DNA of 6,891 bases from JBAWVR01 sp037147155 (GTDB lineage Bacteria; Patescibacteriota; Minisyncoccia; Phycocordibacterales; GWA1-40-21), in the NCBI GenBank assembly GCA_037147155.1, contig JBAWVR010000042.1, positions 1 through 6,891 of the forward strand, written 5' to 3'. A model generated the notes under the pieces. That model did not search any database. It saw nothing but the letters and a program-made list of their open reading frames with translations, and was not told the DNA's origin. Made by a program: the position numbers and the translations under genes. This document shows positions 6,794 to 6,891 of the stretch, piece by piece. Position 1 is the first letter of the stretch; every line of letters begins with the position of its first letter.

Positions 6794-6891
6794 CTAGTTC
6801 TGCCAGCAAATATTAACATCCTCACCAATCTGCTCAGCTAGGTACTTTTTAGCGTCTGGTAGGATTCCAATCTTGTCGATTAAACCATTCT
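6794..6891 (-). CDS. Partial S49 family peptidase (SppA-like), C-terminal end
   Basis: Only the last 31 residues and a TAG stop (complement of 6794-6796) are in the window; the gene continues past the right edge, with complete codons from 6889. The residues NGLIDKIGILPDAKKYLAEQ, then IGEDVNICWQN, match the C-terminal G-L-[IV]-D-x-[IL]-G-x-x-x-x-A motif typical of signal peptide peptidase SppA and related S49 serine proteases. These are usually membrane-associated enzymes that degrade leftover signal peptides. The catalytic Ser and Lys would lie outside the window, so activity cannot be judged. The gene is convergent with the R-M operon and shares its terminator, so it is likely an independent chromosomal neighbour marking the edge of the defence cassette. 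Confidence 0.7.
   Translation of the reverse strand, partial: NGLIDKIGILPDAKKYLAEQIGEDVNICWQN

Noticed and set aside
1..6891. CRISPR arrays, tRNA or rRNA genes, insertion sequences or integrase genes.
   Set aside because: No repeat-spacer pattern, cloverleaf, terminal inverted repeats or transposase-like frames were seen on either strand.

Overview
This AT-rich window carries most of a type I restriction-modification (R-M) locus with extra genes inserted in it, followed by the edge of a neighbouring chromosomal gene. Reading the plus strand there are: the 3' end of a small Cys/His-rich protein gene (2-211); hsdS, the specificity subunit (213-1514); a gene for an abortive-infection (Abi_C-like) protein (1520-2641); a rhuM-family gene (2685-3704); and hsdR, the motor/nuclease subunit (3710-6670). 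A strong hairpin terminator (6687-6727) closes the unit. The last ~100 bases hold the 3' end of a convergent minus-strand gene that looks like an S49/SppA-type peptidase.

The plus-strand genes are packed tightly. Gaps are 1, 5, 43 and 5 nt, all are on one strand, and the only clear intrinsic terminator lies after hsdR. They are probably co-transcribed from a promoter upstream of the window. The methyltransferase subunit gene hsdM, needed by every type I system, is not in the window. The segment directly upstream of hsdS codes for a short protein with a C-x10-C-x9-C-x2-H zinc-finger-like motif, so hsdM is presumably further upstream or elsewhere.

Functionally, HsdS would recognise a bipartite DNA target through two target-recognition domains and recruit HsdM (modification) and HsdR (ATP-driven translocation and cleavage). 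HsdR retains its visible nuclease and helicase motifs. The Abi_C-like and RhuM-like genes between S and R suggest a composite defence cassette: restriction first, with a possible abortive-infection or accessory function nested inside. That link is inferred from gene order and is not shown by the sequence. The Abi_C-like protein lacks the Arg of the usual R-x6-H HEPN-type motif, and the rhuM gene contains a perfect 27-bp palindrome.

The organism cannot be identified with confidence. The DNA is AT-rich, the standard code fits (no UGA reassignment is needed), and the four complete genes start without a canonical Shine-Dalgarno sequence. That suits Bacteroidota-like or candidate-phyla (Patescibacteria) bacteria, but the terminator and the SppA-like neighbour are compatible with many phyla. 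There is no gene-free stretch over 300 bases; the longest gap (6671-6793) holds the terminator and little else.
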